DNA of 64,000 nucleotides from Diplodia intermedia. Its lineage: Eukaryota; Ascomycota; Dothideomycetes; Botryosphaeriales; Botryosphaeriaceae. Shown here in pieces: positions 21,557 through 31,795 of this stretch. The translations under genes were made by a program, and so were the position numbers. The first letter of the stretch is position 1, and every line of letters starts with the position of its first letter. The notes under the pieces are model-generated. The model worked only from the letters and a program-made list of their open reading frames with translations, had not been told where the DNA came from and did not search any database. The DNA is taken from assembly GCA_021495925.1 (NCBI GenBank), contig JAKEKT010000123.1:1-64000 (forward strand), read 5' to 3'.

Positions 21557-23937
21557 CGACGAGCTTCTTCTTGGACGGGCTGAGGAGGAGCTCGCGCTTG
21601 TTGGCGCCGCCCCAGCCCATGGGCTCGGCGGTGTGGCGGGCGGTGGTGGAGTACGACGATGATGACGACGAAGAAGCGGCGGTGGTGGTGGCCTGAGAGC
21701 CGCCGCCGCCGCCGGCTAAGGTCGTGGTGCGCTTGCGCTTGACGGGGTTGAGGGAGACGTCGGCGGCGCGTTTGCCGAGGAGGCCGAGGGAGGCGGCGTC
21801 GACCGGTTCGGGGCCGTCGTGGGTGCGGTTGAACGGGGTGTCGTAAGCGCCGGCGGCGCCGGGTTGGCGGGAGCCGTGTTTCGAGCCGTCTGCGGCGGTG
21901 GTGGATGAGGAAGAGGAGGTGCCGCCAGGCCGGCTGCCTGCCTTGGCCCGCATGTACTCGCTGCCCGCTTTGCCGCCGATACGGCTCAGTTTGTCTGCCA
22001 GCTCGCGCTCCCGCTCTTTCTCGGCCAGTCGCTTCCGGTGTAGTTCTTCGCGGCTCATCCCGCGGCTCATGGCGTCCTCGTCGTGATCCAGCCGAGCCGC
22101 TGCACTTCTGCCGTTCATGTGTTTTGGCATGACATACATCGTCTCGTGGAGGTAGCTGTCGTATTGTTTGTTGCTTTCTGCCGGGGCTGCACCATTTTTA
22201 CCTGAAAGTCCCTTTCCAAATCCTGTCATGGTATTCACTTCCATACGTCCTCGCTTAGATCTCTCAACCTGAAGATATACGTGATATTCACAGAACTCGG
22301 TTTTGCGTTTGTCAATCCAAGAGCCACACTCTTTTCCATCTTTCTTGACGCTCTTGCAAAAGCCGAGATCACGAGCGTTGCCAATTTCAAGGATAGTATC
22401 CTCAGACGATCCGATCTTCAAGGAAAACTGGCCTGTCCTCTTGTCCCGAGGAGGAAAGATCCCGGGGTTCAGGATAGCAATGAGTGTACCAGGCGTCAGC
22501 TTCCAGAAGCTGGTAAAGGCCGTGCCGAAAAGGAAAAGGTCAATTTCCCATTTGAAATCCGTCAGGTGCAGCACCATGAACTTAGACTTGTTCGGTCCAT
22601 CGTCATCGTCCGGATCTGCAGTCGACGCGGCCCTGGGTTGGTTCTTGAGGTCCCGTGGGGTCGATTTCGATGCAATCACTCCCAGAACCACAAAGTCTGC
22701 TTCATGATCCGGAGGATCATAGTCGGGGCCTTTGACCGTAGCAAGCAGTCGTGGGAGAGGATACAGTTCCTTCTGATCAAGCGCACGTGCAACGATGTTA
22801 TGCGAGAGGAGTCGCTTAGAGAGATGAATCCCAGAGAATGGTTCAAACGACGCACCCTCGCCTGGAGTGGATTCGGGCAAGCCGGAGAAGCTGGAATTTT
22901 TTCTCGGAGGTACATCTGTAGTAGCTGATGTTTGTGACACAGAACGATGGCGGGAAGCTGGCCGTGACGTGTTTGCTGAGGACTCGAAAGGGTTGTTGGC
23001 GCTCGAAGACTGCTTCCGATGCAAGAAGCTTGGGCGAGCGGGTTTCTCAAAACTATGCGATCCACTTGCATTTGACAATTGTGAAGGGGTCCGGTCGCCC
23101 TGGCTGCTGTCTGTACGCTCGGCTGCACCCAATCCAAAGCCACGGCTTCTAGCCTTTTGGATCCTCTCGTCCTTCGCCAGCTTCTCGTTGTCTTTCAGCC
23201 TGGTCTCAGCAAGCCGTTCACTGAATGACTTCGGCCGCTCTATAGCCGCGCTCTGTGTAGCAGTTCCGCTGGGACCGCTAAACGAACTTGGCCGGTCCGA
23301 GCTCGCTTTCGAGCCGAGTCGCGAAGAAGTATTTGAAGTGCCTTGAGCCAAGGTAGCCCGCTTCAAAGAAACATCTTGCGCGCGCAGTCCCTTGTCAATT
23401 CCAAGCTTCACACGGGCCGGGGAGGTTGGAGGTCGGTGGTTCTTGACAGGGGATAGAGGGACCTGGACATCAGACTGAGCTCTGGTGCGACCCGTTGTCT
23501 GCGACTGGGCCGAAGGTGCTATGCTTCTGGGGGGCCGCGGGCTGAATATGTCGCGCCTTTCGCCATCCTCTACCTCAGTATCGGCCTGCTTCGCCTTGGC
23601 AGCCTGCAATTTCTTGAGTCGGATGCGGGCTTCGATTGCCTGAAGCTTGAGCTGCAGGGTCTCCTCGTCATCGTCCTCGTCGTCGTCAGCGCCTTCTATG
23701 CCATCCGACAAGAGCTGCGAGGCGCGCGATCCGGTGCGCGGGCTGCCCATGGAGGGCGACGGTTGGTTGCGGTGACGCTGCTCCCATCGCTTACGGCCGC
23801 TGGGGGAGCTGAGCAGGGCCTGGTGGGGAGACTTGGGCGGCCAGTTCGTGTCTTTTTGGGACGGCGCTGAAGGGTGGTTAGCATGCGGGAGGCGCGGGCG
23901 GCTCAGGCACGGCATAGGCAGGCGCACCGTGAGACAT
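21243..23937 (-). CDS. MCM10: DNA replication protein Mcm10
   Basis: Exons 23937-23928 and 23866-21243, intron 23867-23927 (donor GTGCGC, branch GCTAACC, acceptor TTCAG); 877 aa. Splicing gives a start MSHAPSQKDTNWPPKSP followed by HQALLSSPSGRKR. An in-frame ATG seven codons further upstream is an alternative start. The middle of the protein carries the OB fold (FMVLHLTDFKWEIDLFLFG, then the FWKLTPGTLIAILNPGI region) and the Mcm10 zinc finger around residues 500-530 (GFCKSV, ECGSWID, FCEYH). The N- and C-terminal arms are Ser/Arg/Gln-rich and disordered, and the end carries an acidic DDDDDLEII. Mcm10 activates the CMG helicase and loads polymerase alpha at origins. It lies head-to-head with the RNase H2B gene. 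Confidence 0.92.
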
Positions 23938-24321
23938 GGCGTCGTCGGTCTTGATCATCGACAGACCTTCCAATGCGCCGTAGGAGAGAGGACTGCTCCG
24001 TTCACGCGCACCATGTCCGGGACTCGAGGCGCAACTGGGCTCTGGCCGCTCGGCCGGGGTTGTTGTTGTGATGCGGGCGGAGTGTTTGTTTTGTGCTACG
24101 GCGGAGTGGTTTCGTGCTGCGTCCAAAGCACAAGGATGGCGCTCCGGACGATGCGACAAGGGCCCTTGCTTGTGGTAGCGAGACGCGCTCGGGTGTTCCT
24201 GGCGCGCGTCAGCTCCTCCGACGCGTCTTCCGCATGCCCTCTCAATCAAGTCTCCAAGACCCAGCACTGCGGCCACTGTTTCTCGTCAATCGCCTCCATA
24301 CCCTATTCTCGACGCGCAAAA
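23938..24321. promoter_or_regulatory. Shared 384-bp head-to-head intergenic region (MCM10 / RNase H2B)
   Basis: The frame of the downstream gene stays open through most of this stretch, but its first ATG with family-like sequence is at 24322. Both genes act in DNA replication, so co-regulation is plausible; MluI-box-like ACGCGT occurs on the RNase side (about 24219-24224, GACGCGTC). Confidence 0.45.
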
Positions 24322-25638
24322 ATGAAGACTCGATCAAGAAAGCCATCCACCAAGAACGAGGCACCCGAAAGAACCGCACCCGCAGCCGGTCCCGCACCAC
24401 CCACCGCAGACCCCAACCCTCCCAAGCTATTCGTCCTTCCGAAGGATGTCTCTTCGCAAGCGCACATAGTCACAATCCCCAATCCCGCTTCATCGGCAGC
24501 GAATCGTTACTTCTGCTGTCCGAACAAGGGGTTCTACGAGTTTACCAGAGTTGCCGCACCGAAGACCGCATCGAAAAGCTGGCTCATTGCGCCGGAGAAA
24601 CATGGGGGCACTGAGGAAAGAAAGGGAGCAGAGAATGTGGATGGCGAGGAGGCCGCAAATCCGCTGCGCAGTGGCTATACATTGAAGAGCCCAGATATTT
24701 TCGTGGCTACACCGGTCGACGCTCTGTTCCTCGTTTTACCAGCACTCGTCCCTTCGGCGAAAGACGGCGAGAAGCAATTGTTTCTGTCTGTGGAGGACCA
24801 TATGGATTCGCTGGGAAGCTCATCGGCTCAGCTGCGGAAGCTTTTACAGAACGATACACTGCGGGCACGGGTAGAGGAGAGAATGGCAGCAGCGTGCGAT
24901 ACGGTCGATGCTGGCGACGAGAAGATGTTCCGGCTGTCAATTGAAAAACTGGCAAAGGAGCTGCTGGCCAAGGCTGAGCGCCTTGTTGCGAGCGGGATTC
25001 CCGCTTCGATGGAGGAGAAATTTGTCAGGAAGGCGCTGGAGCGGCCTGTCATGAGCATCAAGCGCGAGGAAACCACGGTAAGCCTCGTGTCGGAAGGTGG
25101 TACCGAAACCGCAACAACAGAGATGGTCGAGAACCGGACCACGACAACTGATGTGGACATGGCAATGGATTCCCAGAAATCGGATGATTATGCAGCCACC
25201 GCCGATCATCAGACCACGTCTCCGGCGCAGCAACCAATCGATGCGCCTGAAGGCATACCCCGTCTCCTACGCTTGCGCACTGCTATTGACTTCATGTCAT
25301 CGTCGTATCTGCCATCCAGCGTTCGCGCGCTTCTACGATCGACGTGGTCATCGAATAGCATGGTGGATTTCAGCCCGCTAGATAAGCACTTGCAGGAACT
25401 GGCCGCACTCAGATCCGAAGCCCAGGCACTGCGCTCCTTGTCCGACAACATTACTCGCAAGCACGGCATGGAAGACGACGAAGCGGCTGCGATGCGCGCA
25501 GAAAAGAAACGCAAGAAGGACGAAGAGGAGACGAAGAAGAAGAACCAGAGTCGTGGCGTGAAGCAGCTAGCGAAGGCAGACACGTCGGGCATGAAAAAGC
25601 TAAGCTCGTTCTTCACGAAGGCCCCGGTCAAGAAATGA
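24322..25638 (+). CDS. RNH202: Ribonuclease H2 subunit B
   Basis: 438 aa from the ATG at 24322. The N-terminal basic start is followed by the Ydr279/RNase H2B barrel region (KLFVLPKDV, IVTIPNP, NRYFCCPNKGFYEFTRV, SWLIAPE), the GYTLKSPDIFVATPVDALFLVLPAL segment, and a helical domain that includes LRLRTAIDFMSSSYLPSSVR. The C-terminus is a Lys/Glu coiled region ending in GMKKLSSFFTK, a PCNA-binding (PIP)-like box as in vertebrate RNASEH2B. The subunit is a scaffold in the heterotrimer that removes ribonucleotides from DNA. The frame is open further upstream to 23833, but that part lacks family sequence and overlaps the MCM10 promoter, so I use the internal ATG. Confidence 0.88.
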   Translation: MKTRSRKPSTKNEAPERTAPAAGPAPPTADPNPPKLFVLPKDVSSQAHIVTIPNPASSAANRYFCCPNKGFYEFTRVAAPKTASKSWLIAPEKHGGTEERKGAENVDGEEAANPLRSGYTLKSPDIFVATPVDALFLVLPALVPSAKDGEKQLFLSVEDHMDSLGSSSAQLRKLLQNDTLRARVEERMAAACDTVDAGDEKMFRLSIEKLAKELLAKAERLVASGIPASMEEKFVRKALERPVMSIKREETTVSLVSEGGTETATTEMVENRTTTTDVDMAMDSQKSDDYAATADHQTTSPAQQPIDAPEGIPRLLRLRTAIDFMSSSYLPSSVRALLRSTWSSNSMVDFSPLDKHLQELAALRSEAQALRSLSDNITRKHGMEDDEAAAMRAEKKRKKDEEETKKKNQSRGVKQLAKADTSGMKKLSSFFTKAPVKK

Positions 25639-26243
25639 GTGGCCGCCCAGAACAGTCTTCTAAATTGGGCGGTTGAAGGTTAACTTTCGTTAGCTCATGT
25701 TTCGGCAGCAATTCTTTAGCTGTCTCAAGAATATCGACATTGCGTGGCGTGGGGAGGGCGTTGAATCATGGACGCACAAAGGCCACCCGAGTGCCAGTTT
25801 CCGGAGCATGTAGCAATTGCAGCAGTCAACACCAGAGTGCCGTCTGCTGTATAGTCGTCACGTGTGGGGCCGGAACGTGAGCCGACCCGGGTTGCGAGTG
25901 CGGCCGAGCTAAAAATGCGCCGAAACTTCACGCGGGTCCACCGATGGGCACCGTTGCACCACCGCCCAGCTGATTCCCAAGCCTAGCCGCCACCGCTAGC
26001 CACGCCAGCTGGCCAACATTCCTGCTTTCCGTTTGGCATTGATTGAGCCGTCCGTAAGAAGTCACCTGCATGTTTTACCACCGTTTGCTCCTGCTCCATG
26101 CGCGTCCCGTCCCGCATCGCAAGACCCGCACTATATAGCTAGTGCTCCTCTGCTTTCTCACCTCCCCCACCTGCCGTGGGCCTTCCGCGTCTCTCCCCGC
26201 CTCCCTTCTCTCGTTGCCGGCCCTGCTCCCACCGCCGCTCACC
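25639..26243. other. Intergenic with TATA-like element
   Basis: A TATATAG sits at about 26133-26139, roughly 105 bases before the next ATG, with CT-rich sequence after it, a common fungal promoter layout. Nothing else recognised. Confidence 0.35.
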
Positions 26244-27686
26244 ATGCCTCAAGGTACCTACGTCGTTACCAAAATGTCCGCGAGCCGGCCTATAGACTGC
26301 CTGCTGGACTATGAGGACCCTTACGTGCAGCCTCTCATCGTCGACGCGTTCCAGAGACGCCTCCCGGCAAGCTCGTTCAAGCTCATAAAATCTGCCGACG
26401 AGCATCGCGTGGGTCCGATGATTCAATTCGGCGCATACGAGGCCCTGGATTTCGAAAAGGCTGTGGAGATGCCCAACATTCTCATCAACGCTTACGTCAT
26501 CCGCAAAGCTCTGATAAGAAAGCATTATCTCTCCACCACCGTCTCCCATTGGATCGCCAAGCACCCGGAGTCGGTGCTGAAGGACCATGTGAAGCCGAGT
26601 GTGGAGTTTGAGCTTGATTATGCGGAATTCCTGGACGACGCCCTTGTGGAAGCCTGGGAGCTGCAGGAAGCCTTCCAGAAGAATGCGGAGAAGGACCCGA
26701 AAGATCGGGAATGGTGGATCTTGAAGCCCGGAATGAGCGATCGCGGACAGGGCATCAAGATCTTCAGCACCGAGCAAGAGCTTCAGGAGATTTTCGAGGC
26801 CTGGGAAGCGGGGCGTCCGGACTCGGATGACGAAGAAGAAGACGATGACGATGGCCATCAGGATGGCGAGAAAGAAAATGCGGATGCTCATGGCGACCAA
26901 GCTTCCAAGAACGAGCACGAAAGTGTCGATGGCGTTGACGGTGTCGATTCCTCCTCCATCAAAGTTACGGAGGAAAAGAAGGAGTACATCATCACGTCGC
27001 AGCTGCGGCACTTCGTCGCGCAGCCGTACATCCACCCGCCACTCACCTTCGAAGACCGCAAATTCCACATCCGCACGTACGTGCTAGCCGTCGGAGCTCT
27101 ACGCGTTTACGTCTACAAGCCAATGCTCGCCCTCTTCGCCGCCACCCCCTACGGCGCGCCGTGGGAGAAGAAGACCGTCTCGGACTCGGACGACGGACAG
27201 CCCGATCTCCGCGCCCATCTCACCAACACGTGCCTGCAGGACTCCGACCAGCGCGAAGGCAGCGTGCGCGCCTTCTGGGACCTGCCCGAAACCCTCGACG
27301 CGTCCAACACGGCGGCGCACGCGGAGCTCGCGGGGCTGTCCGGCGGCTGGAAAGAGCACGTCTTCTCGCAGATCTGCACCGTCACGGGCGAGCTGTTCGA
27401 AGCTGCGGCGCGCGGCATGATGATCCACTTCCAGCCGCTGCCTCAGGCCTTTGAGCTGTTCGGCGTCGATTACATGGTCGATGCGCAGGGCACCGCTTGG
27501 CTGCTTGAGATCAACGCTTTCCCTGACTTCCGACAGACTGGTGACGACCTCAAGGGAATTGTGGAGGGGCTTTTTGAGGAGACTGTGGATGTGGCTGTGA
27601 AGCCGTTCTTCCAGCTGGAAGGGGCCAAGCCTGAGGGAACGGATACGCTGAAGCAGGTTCTGGACATTGACTTGGGAAGGAGGTGA
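26244..27686 (+). CDS. Tubulin-tyrosine-ligase-like (TTL domain) protein
   Basis: Intronless, 480 aa from the ATG at 26244 (CTCACCATGC). ATP-grasp TTL signatures are present: WWILKPGMSDRGQGIKIF (nucleotide lysine and glycine loop), FHIRTYVLAVGALRVYVY, the HLTNTCLQ motif and, near the end, FGVDYMVDAQGTAWLLEINAFPDF with metal-binding acidic/Asn residues. A long acidic insertion (SDDEEEDDDDG, then a Glu/Asp/His stretch, about residues 192-240) interrupts the central domain. Yeast Pby1 has a related TTL domain fused to a SurE domain; no SurE part is seen here. Substrate is unknown: in fungi lacking tubulin detyrosination these ligases may act on other proteins. The ATG 11 codons in (MSASRP) is an alternative start. 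Confidence 0.82.
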   Translation: MPQGTYVVTKMSASRPIDCLLDYEDPYVQPLIVDAFQRRLPASSFKLIKSADEHRVGPMIQFGAYEALDFEKAVEMPNILINAYVIRKALIRKHYLSTTVSHWIAKHPESVLKDHVKPSVEFELDYAEFLDDALVEAWELQEAFQKNAEKDPKDREWWILKPGMSDRGQGIKIFSTEQELQEIFEAWEAGRPDSDDEEEDDDDGHQDGEKENADAHGDQASKNEHESVDGVDGVDSSSIKVTEEKKEYIITSQLRHFVAQPYIHPPLTFEDRKFHIRTYVLAVGALRVYVYKPMLALFAATPYGAPWEKKTVSDSDDGQPDLRAHLTNTCLQDSDQREGSVRAFWDLPETLDASNTAAHAELAGLSGGWKEHVFSQICTVTGELFEAAARGMMIHFQPLPQAFELFGVDYMVDAQGTAWLLEINAFPDFRQTGDDLKGIVEGLFEETVDVAVKPFFQLEGAKPEGTDTLKQVLDIDLGRR

Positions 27687-28075
27687 AACGATCATGCTTT
27701 GGGTTTGTTTCACGGGATTGAGCCTTGAATTGTTAGTCGTGGGAGGAGCAGTTGCCCATTCCTGCTTTCACGGGTGTTAGGTGTTTCCAATATCCATTAG
27801 CAAGACTGTATACTACTCTGGAAGCTATAGGCAATGTATGAATACATCCGTGCTACAGTAGTAAGCTCGTCGTCTTATTGAACGAGTCATGCACCCTTCC
27901 ATTTCGCATCAACGCTCCATATAGCAACCCGACGCGCCGATCTCCCAAGCTCCGAGGAGCTTGGGCCCTCGCATCTCCGGCTGGCCGACGAAAACTTTCC
28001 ATCAAACCGTAAAGTCCGTCACTTACGCTCTTCCCCTCCTGCCATTGACGCGACAGGACACACACTCGTTTCTCC
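27687..28075. other. Intergenic, no feature seen
   Basis: 389 bases of 3' flank and promoter between co-directional genes. No repeat or RNA gene was recognised. Confidence 0.35.
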
Positions 28076-29422
28076 ATGGCTACACCTCTGGCCATATTGC
28101 CCGCCCTCCGATCAATACCGCGGCTCCGTCCCTGGCCAGCGCCGTCGCTCATCGCGCATCGAATACCCCGGACGGGTGCGCCTCCACCTCCTCCTATCAG
28201 CGCATCATTCTCCACCACCTCCCGCCGCCGCAGCGAAATAGACAATAGTAGTAGTAGTAGTAGCAGCGAAACTAAAAACAACAGCGAGGAGATATACAGC
28301 GACAATAGCAGCAGCGACAGCAGCAGCGACAGCAGCAGCGATGAAATAAACAAGAACGAGAGCAGCAACAGCAGCAGGAGCAGCGATCCTAGCGAATCCA
28401 ACACCAGTAACCATGAAACAAACAACAACAACAGCAGCACCAGCACCAGCACCAGCACCAGCACCAGCACCAGCGACACCACCACCAGCAACCCCACCAA
28501 CCCCACCAACCCCACCATCACACACACAACCAGCCGCGACAACACCACCACGAAACCCAACGTCCTCCGCTCCATCTACACCCCCACCTCGCCCCTCGCC
28601 CCCCTGCGGTCCGAACTCACGCACCTCCTCGGCACCACACCGCTGCGCATGACGCCCTCCGGCGACGGGCTGGAAAACGTGTACGTCTTCGCCTCGGCGC
28701 AGCAGGGGTCCGCGTTCGCGGGGCGCGTGGCGGCGCTGGGGCGGTGCCTGCGGCACACGGCCGAGATGGGCGGCTGCGGGCCCGTCGTGTACGTGCGGTG
28801 GACGACGCGGCGCGGCCACGTCGGCGCGCGCGCCGCCGACGTCGCGGCCGCGGACGTGGCGGCGGCTAAGGCGTGTGTGGCTGAGGCGGCGGAGTTGGGG
28901 GCTGAGGTGTACAGTGGCGCTGCGGGGAGGAAGAAGGGGCGGAAGCCGAGGACGTGGGTGAGGGAGGCGCGGGAGGAGGGGGAGGAGGGGGAGGAGGAGG
29001 GGGAGGTGGTGGTGGAGCAGATGGTGCCCGAGTGGAAGGTGATGGACAAGTTGGAGCCGCATGCGGTGTATGGCCAAGGGATGATGAGGACCTCGCTGTG
29101 GGCGGATGAGATGGAGCATTTGTGGTTTTGGGTGAAGGATAAGATGGCGCAGAGAGACCCAGCGGCAATCAGGGTCGAGGGGCAGAAGCCGGAGGCTTGG
29201 CCGGCATGGAGCATGATATACGGGATGGCTTGCGTCAGCCGGACTAAGTGGTTGTTGCTGCCAAAGGAGAAAACTTTCGAGGTCATTCAGGATCAGCAGA
29301 GGCATATAACGCCTGAAGATGCTGCAATGGAGCAAGAAACCACGAAGAACTACCTTCCGGTAAAGATGGACACATTAAAAGGGCTACTGAAAGAGGTGGT
29401 GGGGACATTCCGTGCCGTCTGA
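28076..29422 (+). CDS. Pterin-4a-carbinolamine-dehydratase-like protein, paralog 1 (active site degenerate)
   Basis: 448 aa, no intron. A presequence-like N-terminus (Arg/Pro/Ala, ending in FSTTSRRR) suggests mitochondrial import. Residues about 57-160 are a Ser/Asn/Thr low-complexity tract built from AGT/AGC and CAGCAC repeats. The folded part starts near residue 170: LRSELTHLLGTTPLRM, then a strand with VYVFASAQQGSAFAGRVAAL. It aligns along its length with the next gene, which keeps a recognisable dehydratase motif. Here the HH-P motif has become His227-Thr228-Ala, and the third catalytic His is replaced in the WTTRRG segment. A second conserved block (WPAWSMIYGMACVSRTKW) near the C-terminus is shared with the paralog and is not part of classic dehydratases. 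Catalysis is unlikely; function unknown. Confidence 0.65.
   Translation: MATPLAILPALRSIPRLRPWPAPSLIAHRIPRTGAPPPPPISASFSTTSRRRSEIDNSSSSSSSETKNNSEEIYSDNSSSDSSSDSSSDEINKNESSNSSRSSDPSESNTSNHETNNNNSSTSTSTSTSTSTSDTTTSNPTNPTNPTITHTTSRDNTTTKPNVLRSIYTPTSPLAPLRSELTHLLGTTPLRMTPSGDGLENVYVFASAQQGSAFAGRVAALGRCLRHTAEMGGCGPVVYVRWTTRRGHVGARAADVAAADVAAAKACVAEAAELGAEVYSGAAGRKKGRKPRTWVREAREEGEEGEEEGEVVVEQMVPEWKVMDKLEPHAVYGQGMMRTSLWADEMEHLWFWVKDKMAQRDPAAIRVEGQKPEAWPAWSMIYGMACVSRTKWLLLPKEKTFEVIQDQQRHITPEDAAMEQETTKNYLPVKMDTLKGLLKEVVGTFRAV
28244..28490 (+). repeat. Trinucleotide/hexanucleotide microsatellites inside the coding sequence
   Basis: AGT/AGC runs (about 28244-28350) encode poly-Ser/Asn; a CAGCAC run (about 28432-28474) encodes Ser-Thr repeats. 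The frame is kept throughout. Confidence 0.7.
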
Positions 29423-29827
29423 CTGCCAGTCTGGGGGAAATTTAGCAGGATTGGCAACGGCTCACTTGCTACCTCTTGCCTCTTTGTAAATTTAGCTTTG
29501 ATCAAATTAGAACTAATAGACCAGGTCTAAACCTCTTGATAAAGTGTGTAGCAGTCAAGGGCGAGTGAACATGGCGTCAGAAAGGTAGACCCAGCTTGAA
29601 AGGTCAATTGAAGGTGAGCTGAGAGACCAATTGCCGGTCCAGAGTCATGCATATAAATACAGTCGACCAGGGCATATCAAAGCATTTCGTGACGCGTTCC
29701 ACGACGGCATCCCGAATCTTGGAGGTTCTTCGGTCGTCAATGCCAAGCGACCAAACCACTTCCTTTTTCTGTCCCACTTCGTACCACGCAACAACAAAAT
29801 CGCACACCCTCGCAACATCCGCCAATC
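29423..29827. other. Intergenic between the tandem paralogs
   Basis: 405 bases, AT-richer than the genes. Holds the end of paralog 1 and the promoter of paralog 2. TATAAATA occurs at about 29651-29658, 170 bases before the ATG. Confidence 0.35.
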
Positions 29828-30946
29828 ATGGCTTCCGCCCCTCGATTATTACCGCATCTCGGCGCCTCACCCACCGCCCTCGTCCAAGCGCACCGTCCGC
29901 ACCACATCCACACCGCAATACGACCGGCCATCCACCTCCGCCAAGCTCTCTCCACGCGTCCTCCTCAGCCGACCAAACCGGCCGCATGCTCTCGCTCCTA
30001 CTCCTCCACCACCACCGAGAATACCACCACCACCAATAATACCACCACTAACGATAATACCACCACCGATGCCGCCGCCGCCCCCGCAAAACCGGCAGCC
30101 CGCCCCGCACAACCGGCGCCCGCCCGCAAGCTCAAGCCCAAATTCATCCCCACGTACCTGAACCTGCACATCGACAACCGCGACATGCGGGCGCGGCTGA
30201 AAGCGCTGCTGGCGACGACGCCGTGGCGGCTGACGGCGTACAACGACGGGCGGGGGATCGAGCAGCACTTCGTCTTCGCGACGGCGGCGCAGGCGGCCGC
30301 CTTCGCCGCGCACCTGAACGCGCGCGCGGCCGTGACGAACCACCACCCCGAATTGAGCGGGTGCGGGCGCCACGTGCACGTGCTGCTCACGACGTACACG
30401 GAGCAGAAGGGGCTGACGCAAAACGATGTCACGGGCGCCGAGGAGATACAGAATTTGGTGGATTCGGGGTTGGTCGGGGAGGTTGCTGGGGAGGTTGCTG
30501 CTGCTGCTGCTGCCCCGCACCAGCACAAGCACCAGCAGCAGCATCCGTTGAGGGAGGTTCTCGCGGAGAGGGAGGACGCGGTGCGGGAGCTGTTTTTGCC
30601 GGAATACAAGAGGTTGGGGCGGAAGGGGCAGATGACCACGGAGGAGTGGGCGTCGGGGCACGAAGGGCTGTGGGAGTGGTTGAAGGATAGGGTCTGGGTG
30701 GAGAATGGGGGTGTTTGGCCCGCGTGGGGTATCATGTTTGGAGTGGCGTGCATTACACAGGCGAGGTTCGTGGAAAATGAGGGTGGAAACTTGGTGTTGG
30801 CCGCAAAGGAGCATTGGCCAAACACTGATGATGAAGACATGAAGAATATCACGAATAAGACAACCCTGCGCACTGGACAGAGGAGAATAAGTGGCAAGGT
30901 GCCGGTCATGGAGGAAATGCTGAAGCAGGGGGTACTGGGCTGGTAG
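29828..30946 (+). CDS. Pterin-4a-carbinolamine-dehydratase-like protein, paralog 2
   Basis: 372 aa, intronless. A His/Arg/Ala-rich presequence-like N-terminus and a Thr/Asn repeat (TTTTNNTTTNDNTTTD) precede the domain at about residues 118-210: LLATTPWRL, HFVFATAAQAAAFAAHL, then NHHPELSGCGRHVHVLLTT and GLTQND. This is the dehydratase pattern with His172 and His173 of HHP and Asp200 kept; the Trp after HHPE is Leu and the third histidine (STH in the classic enzyme) is Tyr190. So the fold is recognisable but one catalytic residue is changed. A C-terminal extension of about 140 residues contains EGLWEWLKDRVWVENGGVWP and WGIMFGVACITQARF, matching paralog 1. Possible roles are a weakened dehydratase or a PCD-derived mitochondrial factor; neither is shown. 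Confidence 0.7.
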   Translation: MASAPRLLPHLGASPTALVQAHRPHHIHTAIRPAIHLRQALSTRPPQPTKPAACSRSYSSTTTENTTTTNNTTTNDNTTTDAAAAPAKPAARPAQPAPARKLKPKFIPTYLNLHIDNRDMRARLKALLATTPWRLTAYNDGRGIEQHFVFATAAQAAAFAAHLNARAAVTNHHPELSGCGRHVHVLLTTYTEQKGLTQNDVTGAEEIQNLVDSGLVGEVAGEVAAAAAAPHQHKHQQQHPLREVLAEREDAVRELFLPEYKRLGRKGQMTTEEWASGHEGLWEWLKDRVWVENGGVWPAWGIMFGVACITQARFVENEGGNLVLAAKEHWPNTDDEDMKNITNKTTLRTGQRRISGKVPVMEEMLKQGVLGW

Positions 30947-31245
30947 AAGTGGGTGAATGGACGCATACTTTGCCAGGGTGCGAAGAACGGGATGCAACTG
31001 GCTCAGCAACAACGCTACTGGACTTGATATGAGCCAATCTGTGCTGTTTGACTACGGCCAGCTTCAGAGCTATATGCGGTTCACTTCTCTCAGGGCCGTA
31101 AATAACGTGTCGATTCAAAACAATTATGAATCGGATGGAGGAGGAGAGGCCATGTATAAGTATGAACAAAAAAGACCACGCTGGAGGAACAGAATGTATA
31201 TCTGCTAGCCTTGTCCAGCACTGCAAACACTGCATGAGCATGCGC

Positions 31246-31678
31246 TCAGGCATCCTTGGTAGAGGTTCGCTGGTTGTTTCCCTGTCGCTTCCAGCATTCG
31301 CGGAAAGCTTCCATCTGGAGACTGGCAGTTAGCAAATGGAATGGCATCAATGCGCGCGGAAAAGGACGGGCGAAGGTGATTCGGTCGGTAGAGCCGCGGG
31401 CTTCTCGGACGGGAAAAGTGTTGGGCGACGAGCGAGCGGAGTCGGCGGACAGCTTACCTCCCTCTTGCAGGCACGCCAGTCCTTCCTCTCGTAGTAGCAG
31501 TCCGTCATCGCCGCATTCTCCTGCGCGCAGCCCGTCGAAAAGATCCTCTTGTCCCTGCACGCCGGGAGTCAGTAGGCCAGAGGTTGGCGCCGAAGCCGCC
31601 GCCATCGGCTTACCAGTCGTCGACCTCGTCGTCGTCTGCCGCCTGCGTCGCCGCCGTCCTGTTCGCGTCGTTTGACAT
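31246..31678 (-). CDS. COA4: Twin CX9C protein, cytochrome c oxidase assembly factor 4 (Cmc3) homolog
   Basis: A small three-exon gene: 31678-31614, 31554-31458 and 31314-31246, introns 59 and 143 nt (donors GTAAGC, acceptors GTGCAG and TCCAG; branch TACTGAC in intron 1). The product is 76 aa. After an acidic start ending DDDEVDDWDKRIFSTG it has two CX9C motifs: Cys-AQENAAMTD-Cys and Cys-KREMEAFRE-Cys, the coiled-coil-helix-coiled-coil-helix fold imported by Mia40 into the intermembrane space. Spacing, the ISxxGC-like entry (here IFSTGC) and the DWRxC context match human COA4/yeast Cmc3, needed for complex IV assembly. Divergent from BPL1, 117 bases away. Confidence 0.82.
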
Positions 31679-31795
31679 CACTGTTGCTTTTGGTTGTTCC
31701 TGCCTTTCCTGCGGCTCTTCGTCGCGTCGTCTTCGTTTCGGTTGAGGCTCGGAAGCGTCGCCACTCCACTCCACCACTGCAAGTCACGCTCCACC
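31679..31795. promoter_or_regulatory. 117-bp bidirectional promoter region (COA4 / BPL1)
   Basis: Only 117 bases separate the two outward-facing ATGs, so 5' UTRs and core promoters of both genes must fit or overlap here. Confidence 0.55.
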
